Shown: positions 61,729 through 64,000 of the stretch, piece after piece | How the letters are laid out: the number at the start of each line of letters is the position of its first letter | Position numbering within the stretch: position 1 is the stretch's first letter | NCBI RefSeq assembly: GCF_000974985.2 | Contig: NZ_LAVA02000022.1 | Span: 1-64,000 of the forward strand | Length of the DNA stretch: 64,000 nucleotides | Direction: 5' to 3' | Origin: Streptomyces mangrovisoli | GTDB lineage: Bacteria > Actinomycetota > Actinomycetes > Streptomycetales > Streptomycetaceae | Made by a program: the position numbers and the translations under genes | Notes under the pieces: generated by a model | Database searches by the model: none | Told to the model about the DNA's origin: nothing | The model's input: the letters and a program-made list of their open reading frames with translations, nothing else

Positions 61729-63132
61729 ATGACCACCCTTGCCGATCCCGTGCCCGGCGGCCGTCCGGGCGACGTGGAGCGGGCCGGGGCGCTCGCCGCG
61801 GAGCTGTCCGGGCGGGGGGTGCGCGGTGTCGTGCTGGCCTACGTCGACACGGCGGGCGTGTGCCGGGTGAAGACCGTACCGACGGGGAAGCTGCCCGCCG
61901 CGGCCGAGTGGGGCGTCGGGATGTCGCCGGTCTTCGACACCTTCCTCGCGCACGACTCCATCGTCACCACCGACGTCCTCGGCTCCCCGGACGGCGACCT
62001 GCGCCTCTACCCGGACCTGGACGCGCTGGTGGCGCTGGCCGCGCAGCCCGGCTGGGCGTGGGCGCCCGTCGACCGGATCACGCAGGAGGGCGAGCGGCAC
62101 CCGGGCTGCTCGCGCACCTTCCTGCGCCGGCTCGTCGCGGACGCGGAGCGGCGGCTCGGGATCACCTTCCGGGCGAGCGTCGAGGTGGAGTGGAGCCTCG
62201 GCCTCGACTCCGCGCGGGACGGCGCGTTCGTGCCGGCGGTCGAGGGACCGGCGTACGGCGCCACCCGGCAGGTGGGGCTGAGCGACTACCTCGCCGAGCT
62301 GCTGGAGGCGTTCGCGCAGCAGGGCGTGGAGGTCGACCAGCTCCATCCCGAATACGCGCCGGGGCAGTTCGAGATCTCGGTGGGCGCGCTCGACCCGGTG
62401 GGCGCCGCCGACCGGAGCGTGCTCGTGCGGCAGACCGTGCGGGCCGTGTCCGCGCGGCACGGGCTGCGGGCGTCGTTCTCCCCGGCCGTCACCGGCCAGG
62501 GCGTCGGCAACGGCGGCCATCTGCACCTGTCCGCCTGGCGCGACGGCGGCAACCTGCACAGCGGCGGGAGAGGGCCGTACGGCATGACCGCGGACGCGGA
62601 GGCGTTCACGGCCGGGGTGCTGGCCCGGCTGCCCGCGCTGTGCGCGGTCACGGCGCCCAGCCCGGCCAGCTATCTGCGGCTCAGACCCTCGCAGTGGGCG
62701 GGCGTGTTCACCGCGTGGGGCCGGGAGACCCGCGAGGCCGCGCTGCGGGTCGTCACCGGCTCCGAGGGCCACCGCGACCGGGCCGCCAACCTGGAGGTCA
62801 AACCGGTCGACCTGGCCGCCAACCCCTATCTCGCGCTCGGCTGCGTGATCGCGGCCGGCCTGGACGGGATCGCGTCGTCGGCGCGGCTGCCCGCCGAGAC
62901 CACCGGCGACCCGGTCCGGCTCGGCGCCGCGGAGGCCGCCGCGCGCGGGGTACGGCGGCTGCCGGAGTCCCTCGCCGAGGCGGTGGAGGAGTTCCGCAAG
63001 GACGAACTGCTGCGCGGCACGCTCGGCCCGGTCCTCGCCGACGCCGTGATCGCCGTACGGCGGGGCGAGATCGAGGCCGCGCGCGGCCTCGACGACGACC
63101 GGGTGGCGGCGGCGTACCGCTGGGTCCACTGA
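61729..63132 (+). CDS. Glutamine synthetase-like (gamma-glutamyl amide ligase) protein
   Basis: A 467-residue GS type I fold. The N-terminal beta-grasp has VVLAYVDTAGVCRVKTVP, the catalytic domain has VEVEWSLG, HPEYAPGQFEIS with metal glutamates, GNGGHLHLSAW and LRLRPSQWAGVFTAWG, and NLEVKPVDLAANPYLALG is C-terminal. It lacks the adenylylation-loop context of GlnA1 and resembles the GlnA3/GlnA4-type gamma-glutamyl-polyamine/ethanolamine ligases. GAGGAGGACGT precedes ATG 61729. It is coupled to an amidohydrolase, as in the fused FluG protein. Confidence 0.83.
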   Translation: MTTLADPVPGGRPGDVERAGALAAELSGRGVRGVVLAYVDTAGVCRVKTVPTGKLPAAAEWGVGMSPVFDTFLAHDSIVTTDVLGSPDGDLRLYPDLDALVALAAQPGWAWAPVDRITQEGERHPGCSRTFLRRLVADAERRLGITFRASVEVEWSLGLDSARDGAFVPAVEGPAYGATRQVGLSDYLAELLEAFAQQGVEVDQLHPEYAPGQFEISVGALDPVGAADRSVLVRQTVRAVSARHGLRASFSPAVTGQGVGNGGHLHLSAWRDGGNLHSGGRGPYGMTADAEAFTAGVLARLPALCAVTAPSPASYLRLRPSQWAGVFTAWGRETREAALRVVTGSEGHRDRAANLEVKPVDLAANPYLALGCVIAAGLDGIASSARLPAETTGDPVRLGAAEAAARGVRRLPESLAEAVEEFRKDELLRGTLGPVLADAVIAVRRGEIEAARGLDDDRVAAAYRWVH

Positions 63133-63133
63133 C

Positions 63134-64000
63134 ATGGGCGCGGTCCGCGAGGCGCTCGACGCGCTGGCGCTGGTCGACCACCACTGCCACGGCGTGGTCA
63201 CCGCCGACCTCGACCGGCCCGCCTTCGAGTCCCTGATCACCGAGGGCTCCCGGTGGCCCGGCAGCGGCGTCTCGCCGTTCGACAGCCCGGTCGGCGTGGC
63301 CGTACGACGGCACTGCGCGCCCCTGCTCGGCCTGGAGCGGCACGCCCCGCCCGAGGAGTATCTGGCGCGCCGGGCCGAGCTCGGCTGGCGGGAGGTGCAC
63401 CGCCGGCTGCTCGGCGCGGCAGGCACCGGCGTGTACTGCGTCGACACCGGCTACGCGCCCGACGACGTCACGACCCCGGCCGAGCTGGCCGGGGAGCGGG
63501 CGGCGGCGTACGAAGTGGTGCGGCTGGAGAGCGTCGCGGAGGCGGTGGCCGCGCGCGGGGTGGAGCCGGACGGCTACGCGGACGCGTTCCGCGCGGCCGC
63601 GCTGGAGGCCGTGGGGCGGCCCGGGGTGGTGGCGGTGAAGTCCGTCGCCGCCTACCGCACCGGCTTCGCGCTCGACCCGGACCGGCCCGGTGACGCGGAG
63701 GTCGGGCAGGCGGCCCGGCGCTGGCTGGCCCGCGGCGGCCGGCTCGACGACCCGGTCCTCGTACGGCATCTGCTGTGGACCGCCGTGGACCTGGGACTGC
63801 CGCTCCAGCTGCACACCGGGTTCGGCGACAGCGACCTGCGGCTGCACCGGGCCGACCCGGCGCTGCTGACCGACTGGCTGCACCGGATCTCCGGCACGAT
63901 CCCGGTACTGCTGCTGCACTGCTGGCCGTACCACCGTCAGGCGGCCTATCTGGCCACCGTGTTCGCGCACGTGTACCTGGACGTGGGGCTCGCCCTGCAC
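63134..64000 (+). CDS. Amidohydrolase family protein, 3'-truncated by the window end
   Basis: The first 289 residues of an amidohydrolase-2-type TIM barrel. Metal-type histidines His16/His17/His19 (VDHHCHGV) lie at the N-terminus, LQLHTGFGDSDL and LLHCWPYHRQA supply the later ligands. The frame is open to base 64000 with no stop. ATG 63134 is one base after the GlnA-like stop. The N-terminal half of fungal/plant FluG/nodulin proteins has this domain, so the pair may be a split FluG acting on gamma-glutamyl amides. Confidence 0.8.
   Translation, partial: MGAVREALDALALVDHHCHGVVTADLDRPAFESLITEGSRWPGSGVSPFDSPVGVAVRRHCAPLLGLERHAPPEEYLARRAELGWREVHRRLLGAAGTGVYCVDTGYAPDDVTTPAELAGERAAAYEVVRLESVAEAVAARGVEPDGYADAFRAAALEAVGRPGVVAVKSVAAYRTGFALDPDRPGDAEVGQAARRWLARGGRLDDPVLVRHLLWTAVDLGLPLQLHTGFGDSDLRLHRADPALLTDWLHRISGTIPVLLLHCWPYHRQAAYLATVFAHVYLDVGLALH

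Overview
The window is very GC-rich chromosomal DNA with strong third-position G/C bias, GTG starts, WhiB-type and GPP34-type proteins, an SCO-style SAM methyltransferase and many TetR/GntR/LacI regulators. This points to a Streptomyces (or close actinomycete) chromosome. No transposase, integrase, CRISPR array or rRNA was recognised. Two identical tRNA-Pro(GGG) genes lie on the minus strand, 46.6 kb apart.

Layout. 1-4.6 kb: two paralogous flavin-dependent monooxygenase / acyl-CoA-dehydrogenase-fold enzymes flanking a SnoaL-like protein, followed by an MFS exporter. 4.7 kb: first tRNA-Pro. 4.8-7.0 kb: a DHA2-type drug exporter and a divergent TetR with two near-identical operators in the shared promoter. 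7.0-9.4 kb: a serine-hydrolase-fold exported protein lacking the usual SxxK lysine, a small membrane protein and a cupin. 9.4-25.7 kb: an inositol (or inositol-like cyclitol) uptake and catabolism region. It has a LacI regulator, two Gfo/Idh/MocA dehydrogenases, an SDR, a TIM-barrel isomerase, a ribose-type ABC transporter, a Cgl0159-like aldolase-fold protein, iolB, iolD and a GntR/UTRA regulator. A TetR/SDR pair and a GPP34 protein are embedded in it. iolC and iolA are not in the window. 25.7-28.5 kb: a short-chain dehydrogenase and acyl-CoA dehydrogenase operon beside a TetR.

28.7-33.8 kb: a membrane-anchored PAS-GGDEF-EAL c-di-GMP enzyme whose reading frame runs without a stop into a PLP-dependent alpha-oxoamine-synthase-like enzyme, followed by a methyltransferase. 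33.9-51.1 kb: a putative extracellular polysaccharide locus. It contains UDP-glucose dehydrogenase and UDP-xylose synthase, a TetR, a NudK-like Nudix hydrolase, a methyltransferase, two tandem BioF2-like acyltransferases, a large polytopic membrane protein, three GT2 glycosyltransferases, a flippase, a polysaccharide deacetylase, a GH16 glycanase and an APH-fold kinase. The most interesting signal is a 23-bp near-palindromic operator found in three AT-rich promoter regions of this locus: UGDH/TetR, the GT operon, and APH-GH16. It suggests one TetR regulon joining the three divergent units.

51.3-64 kb: second tRNA-Pro, a DUF309 protein, cobF, an MFS pump with a C-terminal winged-helix-like extension, cobK, a TauE/SafE permease, a thiolase, a monoacylglycerol-lipase-like hydrolase, a WhiB-family protein, a HAD phosphatase, a PF04672-type methyltransferase, and a GlnA-like plus amidohydrolase pair (a split FluG arrangement) that runs off the window end. 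Intergenic spaces here and at 16 kb hold a recurrent hairpin-forming repeat with core GCGCGGGGAACTGCGCG. Short tandem arrays sit just after several stop codons.
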